Shown here: one piece after another, positions 1 through 8,414 of the stretch
Position numbering within the stretch: the first letter of the stretch is position 1
How the letters are laid out: the number at the start of each line of letters is the position of its first letter
Translations under genes and position numbers: made by a program
Assembly (NCBI RefSeq): GCF_017573505.1
Contig: NZ_JAGEOJ010000002.1
Span: 248,001-312,000 of the forward strand
Direction: 5' to 3'
DNA from: Actinomadura barringtoniae
GTDB lineage: Bacteria > Actinomycetota > Actinomycetes > Streptosporangiales > Streptosporangiaceae
Length of the DNA: 64,000 nt
The notes under the pieces: model-generated
The model's input: only the letters and a program-made list of their open reading frames with translations
Database searches by the model: none
What the model was told of the DNA's origin: nothing

Positions 1-84
1 CTTGTCGTCACCGCCGCATCCCGCGAGGACGGACAGGGACAGGGCGGTGACGCCCGCGAAGGCGAGAACGTGGGCAGGACGCAT
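1..84 (-). CDS. Lipoprotein N-terminus (partial), probably an iron-siderophore-binding protein
   Basis: The first 28 codons of a gene that leaves the window at its left edge. The start MRPAHVLAFAG is a short basic N-terminus with a hydrophobic core, followed by a lipobox ending L20-A21-G22-C23 and then GGDD. The mature protein should therefore be lipid-anchored at Cys23 on the outside of the membrane. An iron box lies about 20 bases upstream of the start codon. That pairing is typical of substrate-binding lipoproteins of ferric-siderophore ABC importers. The substrate assignment is inference from the regulatory site, because no part of the binding domain is visible. Confidence 0.6.
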   Translation of the reverse strand, partial: MRPAHVLAFAGVTALSLSVLAGCGGDDK

Positions 85-105
85 CGAGGTCTCCAGGACA
101 TGACA

Positions 106-124
106 TGTGGTTAGGCTCGCCTAA
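106..124 (-). promoter_or_regulatory. Iron box (DmdR/IdeR-type operator)
   Basis: The 19 bases end in the inverted repeat TTAGGC-TC-GCCTAA (111-124) and match the actinobacterial iron-box consensus TTAGGTTAGGCTAACCTAA closely over their length. A second, weaker inverted repeat, TTAGC-TAAA-GCTAA (126-139), follows at once, so two repressor dimers could bind side by side. The site lies just upstream of the lipoprotein start at 84. The expected effect is repression by an iron-loaded DmdR/IdeR-type protein. Confidence 0.7.
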
Positions 125-249
125 ATTAGCTAAAGCTAACCTCAGCACGTCAAGTCGGACAATGCCCCGTCGGCCAGTGAGTCCTGCCACTCCCGCGTTT
201 CCGCAGCTCAGGCCTTGATCCTCAGCGCCCCACCTCGATAACGAACCGG

Positions 250-708
250 TCACCGAGGGCGGTCGTTGACCCCTATGGTCATGTTGCGCGCCGCCATCGG
301 CGCGCCGCCCGGGGCACCCTGCGGGTCGCCGTACGCCTGCCCGGCCACCGGCTGCTGCTGCGGCATCGTCGCCGAGTGCCCCTGCTGCACGCGCGCCGCC
401 TCGGCCCAGACGGCCGTCCCGTACGCGCACACCTCATTGCCCCCACCGCCCAGCGTCGCGGTGTCGAAGGTCATGCCCACGACCGCGTTCGCGCCCTTGC
501 GCCGCGCCTCCTCCGCGAGGCGTTCCACCGCCTCGCGCCGGGTCGCCGCCAGGCCGACGCCGACCTGCTCGCCCGTCACCCGGAACGTGGAGCTGGACTG
601 CCCGTGCGGCGCGTGCGCCTGATCCGTCTGGACGGCCACCCCCAGGACCTCACCGAGCACGCTGCGGATCTCGTACCCGGCCAGGCCGTCAGTCGTCACG
701 ATCAGCAT
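250..708 (-). CDS. YbjQ/UPF0145 (heavy-metal-binding domain) family protein
   Basis: A protein of 152 residues. Residues 1-105 match the YbjQ/UPF0145 fold: an MLIVTTDGLAGYEIRSVLGEV start, a helix rich in R and E with AVERLAEEARRKGANAVVGM, and a late glycine-rich strand with YGTAVW. This family forms small pentameric barrels of unknown role and is often labelled a putative heavy-metal-binding protein. The tail from about 106 is Gln/Pro/Gly-rich and looks disordered. It shares a strand with the lipoprotein gene downstream, but the iron box between them suggests separate transcription. The family call is firm; a function is not known. Confidence 0.75.
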   Translation of the reverse strand: MLIVTTDGLAGYEIRSVLGEVLGVAVQTDQAHAPHGQSSSTFRVTGEQVGVGLAATRREAVERLAEEARRKGANAVVGMTFDTATLGGGGNEVCAYGTAVWAEAARVQQGHSATMPQQQPVAGQAYGDPQGAPGGAPMAARNMTIGVNDRPR

Positions 709-745
709 GTCCCCAAGGTAATGGAACGACGCCGGAAATGTGACC

Positions 746-1108
746 TCATGTTCCTTCCGGGACCTCTTCGACCGCGCTCACGCCCGATCCGTCCTTCGAC
801 TCCCACTCCCAGGACTCCTCGAAGCGCAGCCGCCCGTCCGGCAACACCACGATCGCGGAGACACAGTGACCGTTAGAGGTCTCCCCGTCCACGTTCAACT
901 GGCTGTACCGAAAGTCGAGGACGTCCCCCCGGCGCGTCCCGACCAGATGCCCACGCCGGATCTTGCCGCCCGCGTACTCGGCCCAGATCTCCCCGTCCGC
1001 CTCGTGATAAGCGAAGAGCGTCTCCGGAACGATCTCACCCCCGGCCACGTCCGCGACCGCCCGAAACCGCCGCCCGTCGACCGAAGGCGCCACCTGTTCT
1101 CCCTGCAT
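746..1108 (-). CDS. Small conserved beta-rich protein of unknown function
   Basis: A protein of 120 residues without signal peptide or membrane segment. It has alternating short strands (RFRAVADVAGGEIVPETLF, GEIWAEYAGGKIRRGHLVG, LDFRYSQLNVDGE, LRFEESWEWESKDGSG). I recognise this as a widespread small family with the pattern G-R-F-R-x-V ... Y-x-G-G-x-I ... F-R-Y-x-x-x-N ... E-x-W-x-W, often carried in databases under a doubtful N-acetylglutamate synthase name. I do not see an acetyltransferase fold in it, so no function is assigned. The start at 1108 is an ATG, and the gene is divergent from the LLM gene. Confidence 0.6.
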   Translation of the reverse strand: MQGEQVAPSVDGRRFRAVADVAGGEIVPETLFAYHEADGEIWAEYAGGKIRRGHLVGTRRGDVLDFRYSQLNVDGETSNGHCVSAIVVLPDGRLRFEESWEWESKDGSGVSAVEEVPEGT

Positions 1109-1175
1109 GGCCGCAGCCTAGGGTCAACGGCCCAGAGCGGCCGGAGCGGGGTGGCGTCACGTAGCGTTGGAGCAC

Positions 1176-2135
1176 ATGAAGGTCACAGTCGTCGTCGCCT
1201 CCCGCCCGAACCGCCCGCCCGACGAAGATCTGCTCACCGCGTCCGCCGCCGACCGCCACGGCTATCCGGAGGTGTGGGTCGGCGAGGGCTTCGTGTGGGA
1301 CTCGTTCGCGCTCGCCACCGCGATCGGCCTGGCCACCGACCGGGTCGACCTCACCATCGGGCCGATCCCCGTGACCGTACGGGATCCCACCTCGATCGCC
1401 CGCGCCGCCGCCTCGACCGAGGCTCTGGTACGCCGGCCGGTGAACGTGGCGCTCGGCAGCTCGTCGATCCGGGTCGTCGAACGCATGCACGGCCGGTCCC
1501 GTTCGCGGCCGATCACCGCGCTGGGCGAGAGCGCCCAGGTCCTGCGGCGCCTGTTCGCCGGAGAGGTCGCCGACTTCCAGGGCGAGGTGCTGTCCTCGCA
1601 CGACTACAAGCTGCGGATGACCCCGCCGTCGGGCGACATCACGCTCGCCGCGTTCGGCGACCGCGCCATCAAGACGGCCGCGCGGTACGCCGACCGGATG
1701 GTCCTCGACCTGGTCTCGCCCGAGCTGGCCGCCAGGTTCCGCGCCAAGCTGGACACCGCCGCGCGCGAGGTGGGCCGCCCGGCGCCCCGCCTGGCCGCGT
1801 GGATCCCGGCCGCCGTCGACCCGAACCCCGCCTCGTACGCCCAGATCATGTGGAGCTTGGTCGGCTACCTGGAGGTCGCGGGGTACGGCGAGATGTTCAC
1901 CGAGGCCGGCTTCGGCAAGGCCGTGGAACTCGCCGCGTCGGGCGCCCCGCAGGACGAGCTCCTGTCGGCGCTGCCACTCGACGCGGCGAGCAAGGTCGGC
2001 CTGGTCGGCGATCTGGCGACCGTACGGAAGCAGCTGCGCGCCTACGAGGAAGCCGGCCTCGACGAGGTCGCCCTCGTTCCGGCAACGGACGGCGACCCCG
2101 GCGGCGAGAAGACCCTCAGCGCCCTCGCCCCCTGA
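1176..2135 (+). CDS. LLM-class flavin/F420-dependent oxidoreductase
   Basis: A 319-residue bacterial-luciferase-like TIM barrel. It has the N-terminal strand KVTVVVASRPN, the E-V-W-V-G-E-G-F segment, the T-x-I-G-P-I strand and the C-terminal D-E-V-A-L-V-P strand of LLM oxidoreductases, the group that includes F420-dependent methylene-H4MPT-reductase-like enzymes. Substrate and cofactor (FMN or F420) cannot be told from the sequence. I chose ATG 1176, which has GGAG just upstream; an in-frame TTG lies at 1167. It is monocistronic: it diverges from the gene at 746-1108 and meets the sigma factor gene tail to tail across a strong terminator. Confidence 0.8.
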   Translation: MKVTVVVASRPNRPPDEDLLTASAADRHGYPEVWVGEGFVWDSFALATAIGLATDRVDLTIGPIPVTVRDPTSIARAAASTEALVRRPVNVALGSSSIRVVERMHGRSRSRPITALGESAQVLRRLFAGEVADFQGEVLSSHDYKLRMTPPSGDITLAAFGDRAIKTAARYADRMVLDLVSPELAARFRAKLDTAAREVGRPAPRLAAWIPAAVDPNPASYAQIMWSLVGYLEVAGYGEMFTEAGFGKAVELAASGAPQDELLSALPLDAASKVGLVGDLATVRKQLRAYEEAGLDEVALVPATDGDPGGEKTLSALAP

Positions 2136-2157
2136 CCGGAGGCCGCGTAAACGCGGG

Positions 2158-2209
2158 ACTCCGCCGTGATCACGCGACCGGGGTGGTCATCACGTGATCA
2201 CGGCGGAGT
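2158..2209. terminator. Bidirectional hairpin terminator, 17-bp perfect stem
   Basis: Left arm 2158-2174 (ACTCCGCCGTGATCACG) and right arm 2193-2209 are exact reverse complements, with an 18-base loop that itself holds a small GACC/GGTC hairpin. It sits between the convergent LLM gene (ends 2135) and sigma factor gene (ends 2222), where it can stop both transcripts. There is no U-tract, as is common in high-GC actinobacteria. Confidence 0.8.
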
Positions 2210-2221
2210 GCCGTGTCCGCC

Positions 2222-3397
<1,176 letters not shown>

Positions 3398-3438
3398 CAA
3401 GGCCCTAGATCACAGGACCCATTTTGCGGTCTCTTGAC

Positions 3439-5304
3439 TTACTGGGACCCAAGCCCTCGCTCGCGCCACTCCCGTCTCTGCTGCTCAAGAGCGACAAGAT
3501 CGCCGAAGAGCTTGTTGTACTCCTCGGCCTGCTCGACCGGATTCAGCCGTCCGAGTTTAGATTTCACGTCCGCGATCATGCGTGTGAGCTGCCGTTCCTT
3601 AATTCGGGCCAGCAGTTCACCCGCATAACGGTCATCCGCTTCCTGCGCGGACCGTGTCGGCTCCACCGCAAGCTGCGTAATCAGGCCCCTGACCTGCTCG
3701 TCCGCGGCGTTCTCATGCAGCAATGCCACCCATTCAGCCGCACCCGCCACAACCGTCACACCTCCGACAGCCGCGATGACTCCCCGGACCGCCTGGTGTG
3801 GAGGCGCCATAAACGCCTCGGCCGGAATCTCGTCGAACACCGGACCCAAAAGCGCCGGTCGCTGTACGGCGAGCTTCAGCAGCTCCCTCTCGCGCAGCAC
3901 CTCCGGATCGTTGGGGTCATAAGCAGGACGCTCGGGAACCGCCGCCGGTTCCTGCCCGTTCCGCCGGCCGTGCTCCCTGGCGGCCAGCTCCCTGACCCGC
4001 CGCAGCACGAACTGCTCGTCCATGATCCCGAGCCACCGGTCCAGGCTCACCGCGTACATCTGCCGCAGCGCCCGGTCCTTGATCCGCGCCACGATCGGCG
4101 CCGCCGCGTCCAGCGCCGCCAGCCGCCCCTCAGCCGTGTCCAGGTTGTGCTGCGAAATCGCGCTCCGCACCGCGAACTCGAACAGCGGCTGCCGAGACGC
4201 CACCAGATCCCGAACGGCCGCATCCCCATGACGAATCCGCAGGTCACAAGGGTCAAGCCCGTCCGCCTGCACCGCCACGAACGTCTGCGTGACGAACTTC
4301 TGCTCATCCGCGAACGCCCTCAAGGCAGCCTTCTGACCAGCCGAGTCCCCGTCAAAGGTGAAGATCACCTCACCCCGGAACTCATCCTGGTCCATCAGCA
4401 GACGCCGCAGAATCTTGATGTGGTCGTCCCCAAAGGACGTTCCGCACGTCGCGATAGCGGTCGGCACCCCGCTCAGGTGCGCCGCCATGACGTCCGTGTA
4501 CCCCTCCACCACAACGGCCTGCCGCCGCTTGGCGATCTCCTTCTTGGCCAGATCCGCCCCGTACAGCACCGACCCCTTGTGGAAGATCGGCGACTCGGGC
4601 GTGTTCAGGTACTTCGGCCCGTCATCGTCGTCGTAGAGCTTCCGGGCCCCGAACCCGATGACGTCCCCGCCCAGATCCCGGATCGGCCACATGAGCCGCC
4701 CACGGAACCGGTCGATGGGCCCTCGCCGCCCCTCCTTGGCCAGCCCGCCCGCGACCAGCTCCTTGTCGGCGAACCCCCGCCCCCGCATGTGCCGGACGAG
4801 CGCCTCCCACTCCCGAGGCGCGAACCCCACCCCGAAATGAGCCGCGTCCGCCGCCTCGAACCCCCGCTCCGACAGGAACTTCCGCCCGATGACGGCCTCA
4901 CCCGACATCATCTGCTCGGCGTAGTACTCCGCCGCCACCCTGTGCGCCTCGACCAGCCGGGCCCGCTGCCCGCTGTCCTGCCGAGGCGTGAACCCGCCCT
5001 CCTCGTACCGAAGCTGGATCCCGGCCTTGGTGGCCAGCCGCTCCACCGACTCCGAGAACGACAGATGCTCCATGTCCTGCACGAACTTGATGACATCGCC
5101 ACCAGCGGAGCAGCCAAAGCAGTGGTAGAGACCGCGGACGGGCGTGACATTGAACGATGGTGACTTCTCATCGTGGAACGGGCACAGGCCCTTGAGGTTC
5201 CCCCCGCCCGCGCTGCGAAGCTGCAGGTACTCACCGATCACTTCATCGATCGGTGATCGCTCCCGTACGAGCGCGATGTCCTCATTGCGAATCCGGCCTG
5301 CCAC
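3439..5304 (-). CDS. dnaG: DNA primase DnaG
   Basis: A 621-residue bacterial primase, which makes the RNA primers for replication at the DnaB helicase. The N-terminal zinc-binding domain has the CHC2 pattern C41-x2-H44-x17-C62-x2-C65 (CPFHDEKSP ... YHCFGCSAGGD). The Toprim domain follows with VVVEGYTDVMAAHLSG and FTFDGDSAGQKAA, the metal-binding acidic residues. The C-terminal helicase-binding domain is helical and ends in EQQRREWRERGLGSQ. The start is GTG 5304, giving the usual MAGRIRNEDI beginning. It is preceded by the Hint/LAGLIDADG gene 39 bases upstream and followed by the sigma factor gene. The protein is full length, with no intein inside it. Confidence 0.95.
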   Translation of the reverse strand: MAGRIRNEDIALVRERSPIDEVIGEYLQLRSAGGGNLKGLCPFHDEKSPSFNVTPVRGLYHCFGCSAGGDVIKFVQDMEHLSFSESVERLATKAGIQLRYEEGGFTPRQDSGQRARLVEAHRVAAEYYAEQMMSGEAVIGRKFLSERGFEAADAAHFGVGFAPREWEALVRHMRGRGFADKELVAGGLAKEGRRGPIDRFRGRLMWPIRDLGGDVIGFGARKLYDDDDGPKYLNTPESPIFHKGSVLYGADLAKKEIAKRRQAVVVEGYTDVMAAHLSGVPTAIATCGTSFGDDHIKILRRLLMDQDEFRGEVIFTFDGDSAGQKAALRAFADEQKFVTQTFVAVQADGLDPCDLRIRHGDAAVRDLVASRQPLFEFAVRSAISQHNLDTAEGRLAALDAAAPIVARIKDRALRQMYAVSLDRWLGIMDEQFVLRRVRELAAREHGRRNGQEPAAVPERPAYDPNDPEVLRERELLKLAVQRPALLGPVFDEIPAEAFMAPPHQAVRGVIAAVGGVTVVAGAAEWVALLHENAADEQVRGLITQLAVEPTRSAQEADDRYAGELLARIKERQLTRMIADVKSKLGRLNPVEQAEEYNKLFGDLVALEQQRREWRERGLGSQ

Positions 5305-5343
5305 GACGATGGAGTCTAATCTCGCCCCACGACATCCGGCGCA

Positions 5344-6360
5344 TCACGCCAGAACCGGTCCGCCGGTGGCGCCCACGAGGATGTTGTCCTCAATGGCCAG
5401 CCCGCCACCTTTCCGCATGACCGGCACGAAGAGCCGCTCCGCACGGACGCCCTCCGTCACGGATCTGACGACCCAGCCCCGACGGGCGTACGCCTTGGTG
5501 GCCGCTCGAAACCTGACGAGGTGCTCGTCGAGCAGGAAGAACCTCTCCGTCATGTCCTCATTGACGAAATGCACGCGGAAGATGGAGCTGGGCTCGCGCC
5601 CGGGAAACCCCTCTCTCACCTGCTCTGTGATCCCGTACGTGCCGATGCCGAGGCGCGTGCACACGACCCGCACATACTCGAGCACGGCGCGCTGGGCACA
5701 GTTGAGCATGACCGTCCCGTCCTTGGACACATGGCCGTCGGCTGCCAGGTAGCCGGCAAGCCACCCGCTCAGATACGACACCGACTCGTCGAGCGGCGGC
5801 AGCCTCCTGAAGTACGCAGGTAAGTGATGAACCAGGAGCTGTGGCCGCTCCTTGATGCTCCGGGTCACTCGGCTGTTGGGGAACCACTTCAGGAGGCCGA
5901 TGTCCTTGACCGAGTCCAGGGTGGCCATGCTCCCGGTGCCGTTCATCGTTCCGTCGCCGAACGTGATGCCATGCGCGATACCGAAGGGAGACGGCGTCGT
6001 CAGCTGGACCCGGCTGCCTGGAAAGACGACCGCCAGGCGATGGCCTCGCCGCAGCCGAGCCGTCGTGAGCTCCCGCTTCTTGCCTCCCGTGTTGCTCTCT
6101 CGCACGAACCAGACCTGCTCCGGCGCCGCGAACAGCTCCTTGACCTGACGATTGCGGCCTACTGTCACCTGAAGTGGCGTCCCCGGCTCACTGCCGTCGA
6201 AGAACGCCGTATGCCACTGAGCGTCCCGGCCCAGCACTCGCTGAGTCGAGTCAGCGAGGTCGCCGATCGGGCGAGCTCCCTCCCAGGTGATGACCCTCGT
6301 CTCTGCGGTGAATCCGATCGATCCGTCCATGTGCGTAACCGTACGAACACCGTCTGACAT
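5344..6360 (-). CDS. Free-standing Hint/LAGLIDADG homing-endonuclease protein (degenerate intein)
   Basis: A 338-residue protein laid out like an actinobacterial or phage intein but with no host protein around it. The N-terminal splicing block reads G16-F-T-A-E-T-R-V where inteins have C-F-T-x-D-T-x-V, so Cys1 is Gly. Block B reads A79-P-E-Q82-V-W where T-x-x-H is expected. The end reads ILVG-A331-T332 where G-N-C is expected. The two endonuclease motifs look intact: FGIAHGITFGDG (126-137, D136) and GWLAGYLAADG (199-209, D208). Splicing should be dead while DNA cleavage may survive. The start is ATG 6360 with GGAG upstream; reading further upstream only adds a Pro/Arg-rich artefact. It lies immediately 5' of dnaG on the same strand. 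The motif comparison is from memory of the family. Confidence 0.75.
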   Translation of the reverse strand: MSDGVRTVTHMDGSIGFTAETRVITWEGARPIGDLADSTQRVLGRDAQWHTAFFDGSEPGTPLQVTVGRNRQVKELFAAPEQVWFVRESNTGGKKRELTTARLRRGHRLAVVFPGSRVQLTTPSPFGIAHGITFGDGTMNGTGSMATLDSVKDIGLLKWFPNSRVTRSIKERPQLLVHHLPAYFRRLPPLDESVSYLSGWLAGYLAADGHVSKDGTVMLNCAQRAVLEYVRVVCTRLGIGTYGITEQVREGFPGREPSSIFRVHFVNEDMTERFFLLDEHLVRFRAATKAYARRGWVVRSVTEGVRAERLFVPVMRKGGGLAIEDNILVGATGGPVLA

Positions 6361-6499
6361 TTTCGGTGGCTCCGCCCGAGAGGCTGGGCGGGTGGGCTGA
6401 TCACCCTGAACGTCGCCTACTAGAGTGCGATTCGGGTTGGGTCGGGCCGGTCGGATCGGTCGGGCTGGTCGAGGGTCGGGGCGAGGAGAGGACGAGCAG

Positions 6500-7243
6500 A
6501 TGCAGGAGATCGCGGCGGCGGTGGGGCTTCCGATCGGGCGGCTGGGCGGCGGGTTCATGATCTCGCGGGAGGCGAAGGGCTTCTCGGAGGCGACGGGACT
6601 GAAGGGCTGGGCGCCTTATTTCCGGGGGCGCTTTGGCGTTCTGGGTGATGTGGATGCGGATGTGGTCGCGGCGGCGGCCGGGTTCTTTCCTGCCGAGACC
6701 GTTCGGAGCGCGTGGGAGGCGGGGTCGGATCTGCCTGCGGCGATCGCGGCCGAGCAGTATGCGGGGGTGGCGCACGCGTACGGGCGTCGGGTCCTGGGTG
6801 ACTTCGGCGAGGCGGGGCGGCTGGCCGAGCTGCTGGAGATGGTCGTGGGCGCCGGGGATGTGATCGGCGCGCCGGTCTTCGCGGGGTGGCGGGCGGTGGC
6901 GCTGCCGAGTGATGCTCCGGCGCGGGCAATCCAGCTCGCTCATATCGTACGGGAGCTGCGGAACGGGCTGCACATCGTCGCGGTGCTGGGGAGCGGGCTG
7001 TCGCCGCTGGAGGCCGTGCTGAGCGGCACGTCGGCGCTCCTGCCCAGTGGTGAGCCGAACGCCGAGTACTTCGGGTGGCCCCGGCCGTTCCCCGAGGTGA
7101 CCGAGGAGGTGCGGGAGCGGCGTGCGGAGGCTGAACGGCTGACCGATCAGCTGATGGCGCCCGCCTTTGCCTCGTTGGACAAGGGCGAGGCCGAGGAGTT
7201 GGTGGCGCTGGCTCAGAAGGCGGACCGGGTCGTCTTCGGCTGA
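6500..7243 (+). CDS. SCO6745-family protein
   Basis: A protein of 247 residues, soluble and mostly helical, rich in A, E and G. It matches the actinobacterial SCO6745 family (GRLGGGFMIS near the N-terminus, GRFGVLGDVDADVVAAAAGF, then GRRVLGDFGEAGRLAELLE and a C-terminal E-E-L-V-A-L-A-x-K-A-D-R). No biochemical role is established for the family that I can name. ATG 6500 has GGAGAGG about ten bases upstream. It leads a three-gene operon: its TGA overlaps the ATG of the GrpB-like gene (TGATG). Confidence 0.7.
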   Translation: MQEIAAAVGLPIGRLGGGFMISREAKGFSEATGLKGWAPYFRGRFGVLGDVDADVVAAAAGFFPAETVRSAWEAGSDLPAAIAAEQYAGVAHAYGRRVLGDFGEAGRLAELLEMVVGAGDVIGAPVFAGWRAVALPSDAPARAIQLAHIVRELRNGLHIVAVLGSGLSPLEAVLSGTSALLPSGEPNAEYFGWPRPFPEVTEEVRERRAEAERLTDQLMAPAFASLDKGEAEELVALAQKADRVVFG

Positions 7244-7821
7244 TGCCGTTCGCGGACGAGATGGCTTCGCCGCTCGCGGTGGTCGAGCATCGGGACGAGT
7301 GGGCCCGGGAGTTCGAGGAGCTGGCCGGGCGGTTGTGGGTCGCTCTGGGCGGGGCGGCCTTGGCGATCGACCATGTGGGGTCGACCTCGGTGCCGGGGCT
7401 TGCGGCCAAGGACTGCATCGACGTGCAGGTACGGGTCGAGAGGCTTGATGAGCGCGTGAGCGCGTTGATGGCCGAGATCGGGTTCCGGGAACGGCCTGAG
7501 CCGTGGAATCGGATCGAGGTCTCGGGTGGTGTGGAGTGCCGGAAGGTGGTTTTCGCGCCGCCTGTGGGGGCGCGTAGATGCAACGTTCATGTGCGGGAGG
7601 ACGGCGGTGCCAACGCTCGGTACGCGTTGTTGTTCCGCGACTATCTGCGTGCCGATGAGGTGGCGCGGGAGGCGTGGGGCGCGTTCAAGCAGAGGCTCGC
7701 GGTGAGCGTGCCGGATCTTTTCGACTACGGGCAGATCAAGGCGTCGGTGATGCCGGTGCTGATGGGCTCGGCCGAACGGTGGGCGGCGGCCACCGGGTGG
7801 GTAGGAGGTCGCCATGACTGA
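7243..7821 (+). CDS. GrpB family (UPF0157) nucleotidyltransferase-like protein
   Basis: A 192-residue GrpB/UPF0157 protein. The signature AIDHVGSTSVPGLAAKDCID (residues 45-64) contains the G-S-T-S and D-x-D-like pattern of the nucleotidyltransferase superfamily, followed by NVHVREDGG and YALLFRDYLRAD. Some relatives are fused to dephospho-CoA kinase, but the stand-alone activity is unknown. It is translationally coupled to the SCO6745-like gene before it and overlaps the next gene by 8 bases. Confidence 0.85.
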   Translation: MPFADEMASPLAVVEHRDEWAREFEELAGRLWVALGGAALAIDHVGSTSVPGLAAKDCIDVQVRVERLDERVSALMAEIGFRERPEPWNRIEVSGGVECRKVVFAPPVGARRCNVHVREDGGANARYALLFRDYLRADEVAREAWGAFKQRLAVSVPDLFDYGQIKASVMPVLMGSAERWAAATGWVGGRHD

Positions 7822-8386
7822 GGTCGTGTGGGTGAAGCCCGAGGGCGCGGAGATCGCGAACGTCTCGTTCGGGGACGGTCGGATGTCCGCCACGGGGATG
7901 GCGATCGGTGGCGATCCGCTGCCGTACCGGCTGGAGTACGAGCTGACCACGGGTGACCGGTGGGTAACCGCGCGGCTGCTGGTGGAGGCGCACGGGGACG
8001 GGTGGCGGCGTTCGCTGGAGCTGATCAACCGGCCCGAGGGCGAGTGGACGATCAGCGCGCGGGCGGCGGGGAAGGTGAAGATGCCGCCGCCGGGCGGGGA
8101 CGTGAACGAGCTGAAGGGCGCGCTGGACTGCGATCTGGGGTTGTCGCCTCTGACCAACACGATGCCGGTGCTGCGGGAGGGGTTGTTGGAGGGCGGCCAG
8201 CAGGAGTTCCTGATGGCGTGGGTTTCCGTGCCCGATCTAAGGGTGACGCCGTCCCGGCAGACGTACACCTTCGTCCGCCGGGACGTCGTCAATTATTCGA
8301 GCCCGGGCTTCACCCGCGACATCGTCTTTGGAACGGACGGGATCGTGGAGGACTACCCGGACATCGGGAGCAGGGTCAGGCCCTGA
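7814..8386 (+). CDS. Putative glycolipid-binding (DUF1089) protein
   Basis: A 190-residue, beta-rich soluble protein matching the putative glycolipid-binding family (DUF1089). It shows the YRLEYEL ... GWRRSLELI pattern, a conserved N-E-L-K-G-A-L-D-C-D-L-G-L-S-P segment and a C-terminal Y-T-F-V-R-R-D ... F-T-R-D-I-V-F-G-T-D-G run. Structures of the family show a lipid-type pocket, but the ligand here is unknown. The ribosome-binding site AGGAGG lies inside the end of the GrpB-like gene. It is the last gene of the operon. Confidence 0.8.
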   Translation: MTEVVWVKPEGAEIANVSFGDGRMSATGMAIGGDPLPYRLEYELTTGDRWVTARLLVEAHGDGWRRSLELINRPEGEWTISARAAGKVKMPPPGGDVNELKGALDCDLGLSPLTNTMPVLREGLLEGGQQEFLMAWVSVPDLRVTPSRQTYTFVRRDVVNYSSPGFTRDIVFGTDGIVEDYPDIGSRVRP

Positions 8387-8414
8387 CCCCTCGGCCAGGC
8401 CCTAGCCCCCTCGG

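Noticed and set aside
740..2197. A 485-codon plus-strand frame over the LLM gene
   Set aside because: Arg/Pro-rich frame shadow; the LLM reading has clear TIM-barrel motifs and a better start.
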